In this document: positions 31,968-41,174 of the stretch, in pieces
How the letters are laid out: every line of letters begins with the position of its first letter
How positions within the stretch are numbered: position 1 is the stretch's first letter
Origin: Trypanosoma brucei gambiense DAL972
Lineage: Eukaryota > Euglenozoa > Kinetoplastea > Trypanosomatida > Trypanosomatidae
DNA length: 64,000 bases
Reading direction: 5' to 3'
Assembly: GCF_000210295.1 (NCBI RefSeq)
Contig: NC_026744.1
Coordinates: 3,410,001 to 3,474,000, forward strand
Position numbers and translations under genes: made by a program
The notes under the pieces: model-generated
Database searches by the model: none
The model's input: the letters and a program-made list of their open reading frames with translations, nothing else
What the model was told of the DNA's origin: nothing

Positions 31968-32558
31968 CTACATGAAGTTCAGGCGATGAACCAATTCGTT
32001 GATAAACCTATTGTAGTCAATCTTGTCATCGGTTTCGTCTTGCTCCGCAATTGTCAGAAGTTCCTCTACTTCCTCAGGGGTTGAGCATTCACCACCTGTG
32101 GCGAAAAGCTCTGTAAACTGTTTCTTTGTCACAAATCCGGTCTTTTGCTTGTCGTAATGTAGAAAAGCGCCACGCATCTCCTCCAACATCGTATCGTCTA
32201 CCTCGCACATCATTAACGAGAGAAAGTCCTTGAAGCTAAGCTCTTCCGTGTTCGTCTGTTCCCCTTGGCCAAAAACACGCATCACCTCATGGAACTCTTC
32301 GTCTGACAAGTGTAGCCCCACGCTTGCCATAAGCGCAGAGACCTCCTTCATTGGAATTGATATTGTTTTTTGACCGTTACTCAGTACACGAAAACCTTCC
32401 GCTAGCTCCGCGATGGTGTTGTGCGACACCGGCTTGCGGTAGAAGGGACGAGATGTGCCACGAACATCAGAAATGGGCTTGCCTCCCACGGCACCGCCCC
32501 TACTGAAATGATCCTGTTGACTAGATACAGGAGCCTTATCCTTCATACCTTTATCCAT
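31968..32558 (-). CDS. calmodulin-like protein with degenerate EF-hands
   Basis: From the ATG at 32558 (MDKGMKDKAPVSS) this 196-aa protein has an N-terminal Ser/Gly/Arg-rich tail of about 45 residues, then a calmodulin-like fold: 'ELAEGFRVL', 'SALMASVGLHLSDEEFHEVM', 'LSFKDFLSLMM', 'MRGAFLHYDKQKTGFVTKKQF', 'EEVEELLTIAEQDETDDKID'. Calcium loops are degenerate. The third is closest to functional (DKQKTGFVTKKQ) but ends in Gln instead of Glu at position 12, and the first, second and fourth lack key acidic residues. Calcium binding is therefore doubtful. It sits right next to the calmodulin array and could be a very old, diverged relative; a flagellar role is common for such proteins but not shown. 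Confidence 0.82.
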   Translation of the reverse strand: MDKGMKDKAPVSSQQDHFSRGGAVGGKPISDVRGTSRPFYRKPVSHNTIAELAEGFRVLSNGQKTISIPMKEVSALMASVGLHLSDEEFHEVMRVFGQGEQTNTEELSFKDFLSLMMCEVDDTMLEEMRGAFLHYDKQKTGFVTKKQFTELFATGGECSTPEEVEELLTIAEQDETDDKIDYNRFINELVHRLNFM

Positions 32559-33239
32559 GTATTTCACACAAAATCTTGACACCAACACACCTACGGCAGT
32601 CTGTCGGACCTAAACCTGGGTTGTGGTTACTTCTTTCCTGTTTGGGGAGAACAATCAGAATAAAGACGAAAGCGTTAAAGCCATGCCAGCAAATGTTTGC
32701 AGAGAAAATGAAGTCTGTGTACCCAATGAGCTTCAGCGTTTACGTACAACCTGCGAAGCACCGAGACATGAAACCGTTTAACACAAACAGGTCCCTTTCA
32801 CTGATGACAGCCGGAAAGGTCATATACATAACAAAAATGTAAATAAAGGATGAAATGGTTCCGAAGGAGTGAGGTTACAGATCCGGGTAACGCGGTAACA
32901 TAAGAATGTTAAAAAGGTCAAAGGGATTCAAAAATTCTCAGAGCAATCTCAGTACTCCTCGACAGTACGAAACTGATATGATGCCATGTATCAAATCCTT
33001 CTGAGAATCTTAAGTGCCCCATATCATGTACACCTTATGCCACTTTTGCTTTTATTTCACGCACCTCCTCAACAGTTTCCTCCCCCTTTATCGGGAAGCA
33101 CCAACACCCTTATCTATTTTCTATCACAAAAAGAGTTTTATACCAGTATTTTATCTCTTCCCAAACGAATACACAAACTTAACATGACGGAAAGGTAGAG
33201 AAGGAAGCCAGGCTCACCTCAACCATCTGCAAACACGAA
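32559..33239. other. spacer downstream of the calmodulin array
   Basis: About 680 bp with no gene. Its right part (32962-33239) is nearly identical to 33789-34064, beyond the gap. This is the 3' flank of the array's last calmodulin gene, present twice in the assembly. Confidence 0.8.
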
Positions 33240-33688
33240 CTATTTGCTCATCATCATTTTCACGAACTCCTCGTAGTTGATTTGACCGTCCCTATCAACG
33301 TCAGCCTCGCGGATCATCTCGTCCACCTCCTCATCTGTTAGTTTTTCACCGAGGTTCGTCATGATGTGACGGAGTTCAGCAGCGGAAATGAAACCATTGC
33401 CATCCTTATCAAAGACACGAAACGCTTCCTTGATTTCTTCCTCGGAATCAGAATCCTGCATCTTGCGCGCCATAAGCGTCAAGAACTCTGGAAAGTCAAT
33501 AGTTCCGCTTCCATCCTGATCAACTTCGTTGATCATGTCCTGGAGTTCCGCCTCGGTGGGGTTCTGGCCCAGTGACCGCATCACAGTGCCGAGTTCTTTC
33601 GTCGTAATGGTACCATCACCATCCTTGTCAAATAGCGAGAACGCCTCCTTGAATTCGGAGATCTGCTCGTTGGAGAGTTGATCGGCCA
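33240..33688 (-). CDS. calmodulin, copy 1 (start codon cut by gap; EF4 variant)
   Basis: This copy encodes all of calmodulin from Ala2 to the end, but the last base of its ATG is lost in the assembly gap. It is identical to the other copies at protein level except in the fourth calcium loop, where DVDGDGQ becomes DVDRDGQ. That is a Gly-to-Arg change at loop position 4 caused by two base differences (GGC to AGG on the coding strand). Because its 3' flank and coding region duplicate those of copy 2, it may be an allele or an unmerged contig end and not a separate gene. Function otherwise as for copy 2. Confidence 0.8.
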
Positions 33689-33788
33689 NNNNNNNNNNNN
33701 NNNNNNNNNNNNNNNNNNNNNNNNNNNNNNNNNNNNNNNNNNNNNNNNNNNNNNNNNNNNNNNNNNNNNNNNNNNNNNNNNNNNNNNN
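33689..33788. other. assembly gap (100 N)
   Basis: Exactly 100 N. The sequence to its left (32962-33688) and to its right (33789-34513) is the same segment repeated, which suggests an unresolved overlap or collapsed array. Confidence 0.98.
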
Positions 33789-34064
33789 ACAGTACGAAAC
33801 TGATATGATGCCATGTATCAAATCCCTCTGAGAATCTTAAGTGCCCATATCATGTACACCTTATGCCACTTTTGCTTTATTTCACGCACCTCCTCAACAG
33901 TTTCCTCCCCCTTTATCGGGAAGCACCAACACCCTTATCTATTTTCTATCACAAAAAGAGTTTTATACCAGTATTTTATCTCTTCCCAAACGAATACACA
34001 AACTTAACATGACGGAAAGGTAGAGAAGGAAGCCAGGCTCACCTCAACCATCTGCAAACACGAA
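33789..34064. repeat. second copy of the calmodulin 3' flank
   Basis: Near-identical to 32962-33239. By eye, over the whole duplicated segment I count three substitutions and two single-base indels. It differs completely from the spacers between copies 2-5. Confidence 0.9.
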
Positions 34065-34514
34065 CTATTTGCTCATCATCATTTTCACGAACTCCTCGTA
34101 GTTGATTTGACCGTCGCCATCAACGTCAGCCTCGCGGATCATCTCGTCCACCTCCTCATCTGTTAGTTTTTCACCGAGGTTCGTCATGATGTGACGGAGT
34201 TCAGCAGCGGAAATGAAACCATTGCCATCCTTATCAAAGACACGAAACGCTTCCTTGATTTCTTCCTCGGAATCAGAATCCTGCATCTTGCGCGCCATAA
34301 GCGTCAAGAACTCTGGAAAGTCAATAGTTCCGCTTCCATCCTGATCAACTTCGTTGATCATGTCCTGGAGTTCCGCCTCGGTGGGGTTCTGGCCCAGTGA
34401 CCGCATCACAGTGCCGAGTTCTTTCGTCGTAATGGTACCATCACCATCCTTGTCAAATAGCGAGAACGCCTCCTTGAATTCGGAGATCTGCTCGTTGGAG
34501 AGTTGATCGGCCAT
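34065..34514 (-). CDS. calmodulin, copy 2
   Basis: Complete 149-aa calmodulin ([20 protein letters not shown] to FVKMMMSK) with four intact EF-hand loops: [36 protein letters not shown] and [12 protein letters not shown]. It is the cytosolic and flagellar calcium sensor that activates many target enzymes. It lies in a direct tandem array with copies 3-5, which have the same protein sequence. Multiple identical tandem calmodulin genes are known in T. brucei. Copy 2 carries the unique 3' flank, so it is the 3'-terminal gene of the array on this contig. Confidence 0.98.
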   Translation of the reverse strand: MADQLSNEQISEFKEAFSLFDKDGDGTITTKELGTVMRSLGQNPTEAELQDMINEVDQDGSGTIDFPEFLTLMARKMQDSDSEEEIKEAFRVFDKDGNGFISAAELRHIMTNLGEKLTDEEVDEMIREADVDGDGQINYEEFVKMMMSK

Positions 34515-34903
34515 CGTAAATCAAGTGGATGTTACTTATCAATGTTGCTTTCTTCCTTAGTTGTAACAAAAATAGCTCACTTGGAAAGCAATACGAAGAG
34601 AGAGATCTCCATCCATCAGACGCTAATGGCCAAGACAGTGGAAAATGGTGCATAGCAAATCCCACTGACAACACAGTGTACTGCAAACTTGCTGTAGATA
34701 CCTGATTTCCTCTTAGACATAAGGCTTCCACATCTTGTTTCTCCCCTCTCATCTAATCCAATGCTTCCTTTCCTCACCTCGGTACACAACAAACCATCAA
34801 ACAAGAAGCAGAGCAAGACACGAAGGTGCAGGCCACACACACATCTCGAAAAATACATAAACGAAGGGAAGCTTATCTACATGTATATTTTAGGAGGCAC
34901 GGA
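34515..34903 (-). repeat. calmodulin array spacer (unit period 839 bp)
   Basis: The 389-bp spacer repeats almost unchanged at 35354-35742 and 36193-36581, so coding sequence plus spacer gives an 839-bp tandem unit. The few differences are single bases, for example around 34727/35566 and 36420. Short open frames in it recur in each unit but are spacer shadows. Confidence 0.95.
34580..34608 (-). promoter_or_regulatory. probable trans-splice acceptor for calmodulin
   Basis: On the minus strand a pyrimidine-rich stretch (TCTCTCTCTTCGTATTGC) is followed by AG at 34580-34581, about 65 nt before the ATG at 34514. This is the expected layout for spliced-leader addition. A second candidate AG lies closer to the ATG. 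The same element recurs in the other array spacers. Confidence 0.4.
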
Positions 34904-35353
34904 CTATTTGCTCATCATCATTTTCACGAACTCCTCGTAGTTGATTTGGCCGTCGCCATCAACGTCAGCCTCGCGGATCATCTCGTCCACCTCCTCATCT
35001 GTTAGTTTTTCACCGAGGTTCGTCATGATGTGACGGAGTTCAGCAGCGGAAATGAAACCATTGCCATCCTTATCAAAGACACGAAACGCTTCCTTGATTT
35101 CTTCCTCGGAATCAGAATCCTGCATCTTGCGCGCCATAAGCGTCAAGAACTCTGGAAAGTCAATAGTTCCGCTTCCATCCTGATCAACTTCGTTGATCAT
35201 GTCCTGGAGTTCCGCCTCGGTGGGGTTCTGGCCCAGTGACCGCATCACAGTGCCGAGTTCTTTCGTCGTAATGGTACCATCACCATCCTTGTCAAATAGC
35301 GAGAACGCCTCCTTGAATTCGGAGATCTGCTCGTTGGAGAGTTGATCGGCCAT
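34904..35353 (-). CDS. calmodulin, copy 3
   Basis: Complete 149-aa calmodulin, protein-identical to copy 2; it differs from copy 2 at synonymous positions such as the Gln-Ile region before the last loop. It is in direct repeat with an 839-bp period, which suggests ongoing homogenisation by gene conversion. Confidence 0.98.
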   Translation of the reverse strand: MADQLSNEQISEFKEAFSLFDKDGDGTITTKELGTVMRSLGQNPTEAELQDMINEVDQDGSGTIDFPEFLTLMARKMQDSDSEEEIKEAFRVFDKDGNGFISAAELRHIMTNLGEKLTDEEVDEMIREADVDGDGQINYEEFVKMMMSK

Positions 35354-35742
35354 CGTAAATCAAGTGGATGTTACTTATCAATGTTGCTTTCTTCCTTAGT
35401 TGTAACAAAAATAGCTCACTTGGAAAGCAATACGAAGAGAGAGATCTCCATCCATCAGACGCTAATGGCCAAGACAGTGGAAAATGGTGCATAGCAAATC
35501 CCACTGACAACACAGTGTACTGCAAACTTGCTGTAGATACCTGATTTCCTCTTAGACATAAGGCTCCCACATCTTGTTTCTCCCCTCTCATCTAATCCAA
35601 TGCTTCCTTTCCTCACCTCGGTACACAACAAACCATCAAACAAGAAGCAGAGCAAGACACGAAGGTGCAGGCCACACACACATCTCGAAAAATACATAAA
35701 CGAAGGGAAGCTTATCTACATGTATATTTTAGGAGGCACGGA

Positions 35743-36192
35743 CTATTTGCTCATCATCATTTTCACGAACTCCTCGTAGTTGATTTGGCCGTCGCCATCA
35801 ACGTCAGCCTCGCGGATCATCTCGTCCACCTCCTCATCTGTTAGTTTTTCACCGAGGTTCGTCATGATGTGACGGAGTTCAGCAGCGGAAATGAAACCAT
35901 TGCCATCCTTATCAAAGACACGAAACGCTTCCTTGATTTCTTCCTCGGAATCAGAATCCTGCATCTTGCGCGCCATAAGCGTCAAGAACTCTGGAAAGTC
36001 AATAGTTCCGCTTCCATCCTGATCAACTTCGTTGATCATGTCCTGGAGTTCCGCCTCGGTGGGGTTCTGGCCCAGTGACCGCATCACAGTGCCGAGTTCT
36101 TTCGTCGTAATGGTACCATCACCATCCTTGTCAAATAGCGAGAACGCCTCCTTGAATTCGGAGATCTGCTCGTTGGAGAGTTGATCGGCCAT
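35743..36192 (-). CDS. calmodulin, copy 4
   Basis: Complete 149-aa calmodulin identical in protein to copies 2, 3 and 5, with the same 389-bp spacers on both sides. All four EF-hand loops are intact. Confidence 0.98.
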   Translation of the reverse strand: MADQLSNEQISEFKEAFSLFDKDGDGTITTKELGTVMRSLGQNPTEAELQDMINEVDQDGSGTIDFPEFLTLMARKMQDSDSEEEIKEAFRVFDKDGNGFISAAELRHIMTNLGEKLTDEEVDEMIREADVDGDGQINYEEFVKMMMSK

Positions 36193-36581
36193 CGTAAATC
36201 AAGTGGATGTTACTTATCAATGTTGCTTTCTTCCTTAGTTGTAACAAAAATAGCTCACTTGGAAAGCAATACGAAGAGAGAGATCTCCATCCATCAGACG
36301 CTAATGGCCAAGACAGTGGAAAATGGTGCATAGCAAATCCCACTGACAACACAGTGTACTGCAAACTTGCTGTAGATACCTGATTTCCTCTTAGACATAA
36401 GGCTTCCACATCTTGTTTCCACCCTCTCATCTAATCCAATGCTTCCTTTCCTCACCTCGGTACACAACAAACCATCAAACAAGAAGCAGAGCAAGACACG
36501 AAGGTGCAGGCCACACACACATCTCGAAAAATACATAAACGAAGGGAAGCTTATCTACATGTATATTTTAGGAGGCACGGA

Positions 36582-37031
36582 CTATTTGCTCATCATCATT
36601 TTCACGAACTCCTCGTAGTTGATTTGGCCGTCGCCATCAACGTCAGCCTCGCGGATCATCTCGTCCACCTCCTCATCTGTTAGTTTTTCACCGAGGTTCG
36701 TCATGATGTGACGGAGTTCAGCAGCGGAAATGAAACCATTGCCATCCTTATCAAAGACACGAAACGCTTCCTTGATTTCTTCCTCGGAATCAGAATCCTG
36801 CATCTTGCGCGCCATAAGCGTCAAGAACTCTGGAAAGTCAATAGTTCCGCTTCCATCCTGATCAACTTCGTTGATCATGTCCTGGAGTTCCGCCTCGGTG
36901 GGGTTCTGGCCCAGTGACCGCATCACAGTGCCGAGTTCTTTCGTCGTAATGGTACCATCACCATCCTTGTCGAATAGCGAGAACGCCTCCTTGAATTCGG
37001 AGATCTGCTCGTTGGAGAGTTGATCGGCCAT
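36582..37031 (-). CDS. calmodulin, copy 5 (5'-most gene of the array)
   Basis: Complete 149-aa calmodulin, protein-identical to the others, with a synonymous change in the first-loop region (TTC for TTT). It is the first copy to be transcribed: its upstream sequence matches the array spacer only for about 40 bp before the ATG, then diverges into unique sequence with a pyrimidine-rich stretch (37065-37090). Confidence 0.98.
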   Translation of the reverse strand: MADQLSNEQISEFKEAFSLFDKDGDGTITTKELGTVMRSLGQNPTEAELQDMINEVDQDGSGTIDFPEFLTLMARKMQDSDSEEEIKEAFRVFDKDGNGFISAAELRHIMTNLGEKLTDEEVDEMIREADVDGDGQINYEEFVKMMMSK

Positions 37032-37383
37032 CGTAAATCAAGTGGATGTTACTTATCAATGTTATTTACCTTCCTTTTTCCTTCACACATGGGAAAAATA
37101 AACAGTGGGAAGTGTGGTATAGAGTCCCACATGCCCTCACAAAGTAGTATAATTCATTCGCATTGCGCTGGGATTGCGTTAAAGGGGTATTGACAATCGT
37201 TCATCCGCGAAAAGTTACGCTTAGTACGAAACGCTGCGGGGCCCGCTAGAAAAACGGGGTTTGCTGCCCCAAGGCGGATGGCGTTTGACAGAGCAGTGCG
37301 TACGGAGTAGAATGCACAGGGACGCGGAGCTTATCGAACGTAAAGGACGCTTGAACACGTATATGCCAACCAGTACGCACGGT
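37032..37383. other. intergenic region upstream of the calmodulin array
   Basis: 352 bp of unique sequence with a likely splice-acceptor pyrimidine tract near 37065-37090; nothing else recognised. Confidence 0.7.
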
Positions 37384-40300
37384 CTATTTGCGAAGGCCAG
37401 TGCTGATCCGCTTCAAATTACCTCGGAGTTGCCCTATGACATCATTCATTTCCAGTGACCGTAGGGCGTGTACCTCTGAGGCGTTATCGACATTCAGAGC
37501 CATCGCAGTGAAGTGTTCAATCAAACTAAGAGCCACCTGGCCCTTCTTAGCATTCCCACATGAAAGCTCAGCCCGGTACTTGTACGAGATGACGGAACCC
37601 ATCGGCGCACAAACGGCAACCGCATACTCCACACAGTCTCCAGGCTGGGGCTTCGCCGTAAAATGAATCCATTCACGATTAAACTCCGCATCGTTCGCTG
37701 CACGCGTGGCTTCCAAACTCGCAGCCGTTGAATCAATAGCACGAGACCGTGGCTGGGGTTCGCCGGTGCTCGGCTCATTATCTTCACGCGGTGTACGCTC
37801 ATTGTCAGCTGGACCGTCACTTCCGCATGAAGGAGACGCGGCAAGCAAATGTCCGGCATCTCCACCTTTAGCAGGAGCCCGCCCCCGCACCTCCCCCACA
37901 CACTCTTCGCCCCAAGCTTCACCGCCACAGCGTTCTCCTGCCTCACCAGCAGCGGAAGAGCTCCCTGCTGATGATGTTCTTACAATTTCATTAGTCTGCT
38001 TGGCCCTCTCACTTGCGAGCAGCTCCAACTGCACCTTTGAAAGTTGGTTACCGTTTAGGAGTGCACCGGTTAAACGATCCTCATCATCCTGATCCTTGTA
38101 CTTCTGCTGGATCTTTTTTAATTTCTTCCGCTGGTGCTTCGTCAGCTGCTGCGCCTTTGTTTGAACAGCGGCGCCCCCCTTCACACCACAAACTCCCGTT
38201 CCGAGAGCAGGAGCTGCAGCCACTGAAGGGCTTGCAGCATTTTCAGCGAGCGGCTGCGAGCCCTTCGTCACAACGCTACATGCCGTGCTGTGCTGCTGCT
38301 GATGTGTGTTTTGCCGATGCCGTCGATTTGCCTGAAGTTGAGGCAGTGGCCGCAGAGCCGTAGCGGCGTCGCGTTCAAGGAAGCAGTTATCATCACGCCC
38401 TAAGGCCATGTTCTTGTCACCCTCGCTTGAATGGTGGCTGACACCATGTGGTTGACGAGGGCCATCTGGGACGTAATTCGGCAGCTCTTCACGTTCGCGG
38501 GGATCAATAGCGCGCGAAGAAATGCGGAAGAGCAGCCCGCACCCTAACATCAAGGGCCGAGGCCTCAAATAATTCTTCTCTCCGCTGAGCAAGTAACACC
38601 CCGCGGCGGTACCTCCAACAATTTGTGAAGCATGCACCCACCACGCGCCGACACTGAACTTACTCTCCCACGCCGAGCTTCGGCAAACGCACCATGCAGC
38701 AGCCTCATCGAGGCTTATCATATGGATCAGCCACCCTTTGGTGGACTCACCTACCTGAATGCTGTTTTCCTCAGATTCACCTTCCCCGAAAGCGGTGGAG
38801 GCATCCCACGCTGAACCCGCGGCTCTCAGGATGCACGGCAACCCTCCCTCCACATCGCTATGCACAAAGACGTCACCAAGGCGCATGATACGACGTACCA
38901 ACAACTCAGTCGACTGTGTATCGTGCCCTTGTAGCACCAAATCCCCACACGATGTACGGAACCAATTAAATTTTTCCCACCAACAACGGTGTCGCTCTGT
39001 TGCGATAGCTTTCTTCGTCTGTTTCTTCGCAGCCAATCTCTCGCCCTTTTTTTCTGCTCCTGCCGCCGCTTTGGCGGTAGCGGCAATAGTTTTTTCGAGC
39101 TTGGCGCGATTAGCTTTTTTCTGCGTAAAGTAGGAGGCGGCATTTGCATAGGCGGTTTTGCTCAAATCAACCTCAATCACAGATGGGGTCCGACTGCAGC
39201 CCTCTACCCTGTCCTTTTTTTCACCGCTGTTTCCACCATACCGGTGATTCTCGCCCTTTCCCCCCACTTTCACTTTACTTTCTTCGTCCTCATAACATTC
39301 GACATCCTCATCATTTTCTTCCACAAGCACAGATATGCTGTTGCGGTCAAGGAAGAGTTCGTGCACCATGTAGGCCACTGGATGGCCCTCGGCGTGTCGC
39401 TGCTTCAGTAAACGCCGCAGCGCCTCCCACTGAATTCCAGCAGCTAGTGCGCCATTAATTAGACCAATTGCCTCGTCAATCTTTTCAGCGTTCTGGATGA
39501 TGAGTTCGCCCTTACGGGTGTTCTCCTCCTCGGAGCGCTCGAGGGCGGCGATGCGACGGTTGTGGTCGCGCTCGAATTTCTCCTTCTTGGAAAGTACGCA
39601 GGTTGTCGCTCTGTCATTATGCTGTTCAATCTTCTCCTTCTCGGTGTATAGGAAGAAAGCATCACATACACTGCCAAAGCTTGGGAGGTAGGACGCCGAA
39701 ACGGCATCCCCACGATACTGCGCGAGCAAAACAGGACTGAAGTCCTCGTACTGCACTCCCTGAAGGTGCGGCCGAGGCTGCTTCTCCACCCCACTACCCG
39801 CCTCCCCGCCGTCAGCCGTTGTACCGACACCCGCATCTACATGCGGTGGCGCCTTCCCCCGCTCTTGAGTCCCTCGACCCTTGGTGGCCGCGGTTTTGCT
39901 GATCAGGTAGCCACCTGTGGGCAAAGGAGAGAAGGCGAAGCGCCAGGCTTCTAACATTCCAGGAAGCAGCTTTTCGAACATTTCGTCCCCGCTGCACGTC
40001 ATGTTAGCTTTCTTCACGCTCTTCACGCCAGTAACTGTCAAAATATGATCGGCGAGTGACGGACCAAAGTGATGTGTGGCAGAGAGTGTTGATCGCGTTG
40101 TCTCGTATTCCGCATGCCGAGTAAACACTGCGCTCCATTCTCGTCGCAGTGCTTCAACACGTTGCGCCCCTTCAGTGAGCTGCTGGCACTCTTCCTCCTG
40201 TTGCTGTTCAAATGACTTTGTCACAGGGTATAATTCACGCACAAACATGTTGACCCCGTCGTCCTTATGTGCACGAAGTAAGAGCATTATGCGGTATTCG

Positions 40301-40686
40301 TGGTCTGTTAGTACAATGTTACCCTTTGAAAAGAGCTCCACAATTATGTGATACGACGCACCCTCCGCTACACCGAAGCGAAAGTCCACCGTTCTGTCGT
40401 GTTGAAGTTGCGTCACAGAATCAAGCCGCCATGCACGTACATGCTTTCGCAACCTTAGTGTGAACTGCGTGGGCACTTTTGGCTTCTCGCGCACCAACTG
40501 AGTTAAGTGCAGCCGCACACCGTTCTCCAGAAGTAAAGTCCTTTTCTTCTCGCTATTTCCAAATTTAAACAGAAAGGTCCTTGGGGGAATGTCATATACG
40601 TTCGTCAACCGGAGACCCTGAAGCTCAGTCCGCATTTCCTCCACAGAAGCGCGAACATCAAGCGCCGTCATGCGCTGTTTCACCAT
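37384..40686 (-). CDS. Rqc2/NEMF (NFACT family) ribosome quality-control protein
   Basis: The 1100-aa protein (ATG at 40686) follows the NEMF/Rqc2 plan. It has an NFACT-N domain (opening MVKQRMTALDVRASVEEMRT, then 'NVYDIPPRTFLFKFG'), a long coiled-coil middle, and 'DLSKTAYANAASYFTQKKAN' leading into the NFACT-R domain ('WWEKFNWFRTSCGDLVLQG', 'GDVFVHSDVEGG', 'AWWVHASQIVGG', 'GEKNYLRPRPLMLGCGLLF'). A low-complexity Gln/Gly/Ser-rich region and an NFACT-C domain follow ('AVAVCAPMGSVISYKYRAEL'). NEMF/Rqc2 binds peptidyl-tRNA-obstructed 60S subunits and recruits the Listerin E3 ligase. The Asp-Arg pair needed for C-terminal tailing in yeast Rqc2 has a counterpart at D97-R98 (QLQHDRTVDF). Tail synthesis here is therefore plausible but inferred. 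The TTG-initiated six-codon extension upstream is ignored. Confidence 0.93.
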   Translation of the reverse strand: MVKQRMTALDVRASVEEMRTELQGLRLTNVYDIPPRTFLFKFGNSEKKRTLLLENGVRLHLTQLVREKPKVPTQFTLRLRKHVRAWRLDSVTQLQHDRTVDFRFGVAEGASYHIIVELFSKGNIVLTDHEYRIMLLLRAHKDDGVNMFVRELYPVTKSFEQQQEEECQQLTEGAQRVEALRREWSAVFTRHAEYETTRSTLSATHHFGPSLADHILTVTGVKSVKKANMTCSGDEMFEKLLPGMLEAWRFAFSPLPTGGYLISKTAATKGRGTQERGKAPPHVDAGVGTTADGGEAGSGVEKQPRPHLQGVQYEDFSPVLLAQYRGDAVSASYLPSFGSVCDAFFLYTEKEKIEQHNDRATTCVLSKKEKFERDHNRRIAALERSEEENTRKGELIIQNAEKIDEAIGLINGALAAGIQWEALRRLLKQRHAEGHPVAYMVHELFLDRNSISVLVEENDEDVECYEDEESKVKVGGKGENHRYGGNSGEKKDRVEGCSRTPSVIEVDLSKTAYANAASYFTQKKANRAKLEKTIAATAKAAAGAEKKGERLAAKKQTKKAIATERHRCWWEKFNWFRTSCGDLVLQGHDTQSTELLVRRIMRLGDVFVHSDVEGGLPCILRAAGSAWDASTAFGEGESEENSIQVGESTKGWLIHMISLDEAAAWCVCRSSAWESKFSVGAWWVHASQIVGGTAAGCYLLSGEKNYLRPRPLMLGCGLLFRISSRAIDPREREELPNYVPDGPRQPHGVSHHSSEGDKNMALGRDDNCFLERDAATALRPLPQLQANRRHRQNTHQQQHSTACSVVTKGSQPLAENAASPSVAAAPALGTGVCGVKGGAAVQTKAQQLTKHQRKKLKKIQQKYKDQDDEDRLTGALLNGNQLSKVQLELLASERAKQTNEIVRTSSAGSSSAAGEAGERCGGEAWGEECVGEVRGRAPAKGGDAGHLLAASPSCGSDGPADNERTPREDNEPSTGEPQPRSRAIDSTAASLEATRAANDAEFNREWIHFTAKPQPGDCVEYAVAVCAPMGSVISYKYRAELSCGNAKKGQVALSLIEHFTAMALNVDNASEVHALRSLEMNDVIGQLRGNLKRISTGLRK

Positions 40687-41174
40687 GTCCGCTTGTGAGG
40701 CCAAAGGTCACTTCCCCCGCCAGCCGTCTTGCCCCAAGATCCTCCTCCCTTCAATCAGATGAGGGCGTGAGCCACAACCCCCAGAGTGTTTGTTCTTCCT
40801 ACTGTGATAACGAGAAAGGTGGTGCGAGGACGAGGAAGAAGTAAACCCTAGTACTTATAATTAGATATAAGAACGGCTATTACGATGCTAACGAAATAGT
40901 GCATTTCCAATACTCTTTTCACAACGCGTGCCTCGCGGTAACCTCCCCTCAATTACGAGATGCTTTCCTCTCTGACTACGCCTATAGAAACTTCCACTTG
41001 AGTGCAAAGACGATTACAACGGGTGGTGACCTGGCACCTCCTCCACCACCCTCTGCCAGATCGGTTTCTTCACGTAGCAACATGGCAAACTATAAATTCA
41101 TCCAATGGGATCCTTTGTGCGCCCCCCCCCCTCACAGCAGATGCTGCCTGAACCCGGATATCACAAGAGCCATC
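40687..41174. other. intergenic region, no gene seen
   Basis: About 490 bp; includes a C-rich run near 41119 and nothing gene-like. Confidence 0.7.

Noticed and set aside
34453..34858. Recurrent 99- and 80-codon minus-strand frames in the calmodulin spacers.
   Set aside because: They repeat only because the spacer repeats, and they overlap the probable splice-acceptor region and the start of the calmodulin CDS.
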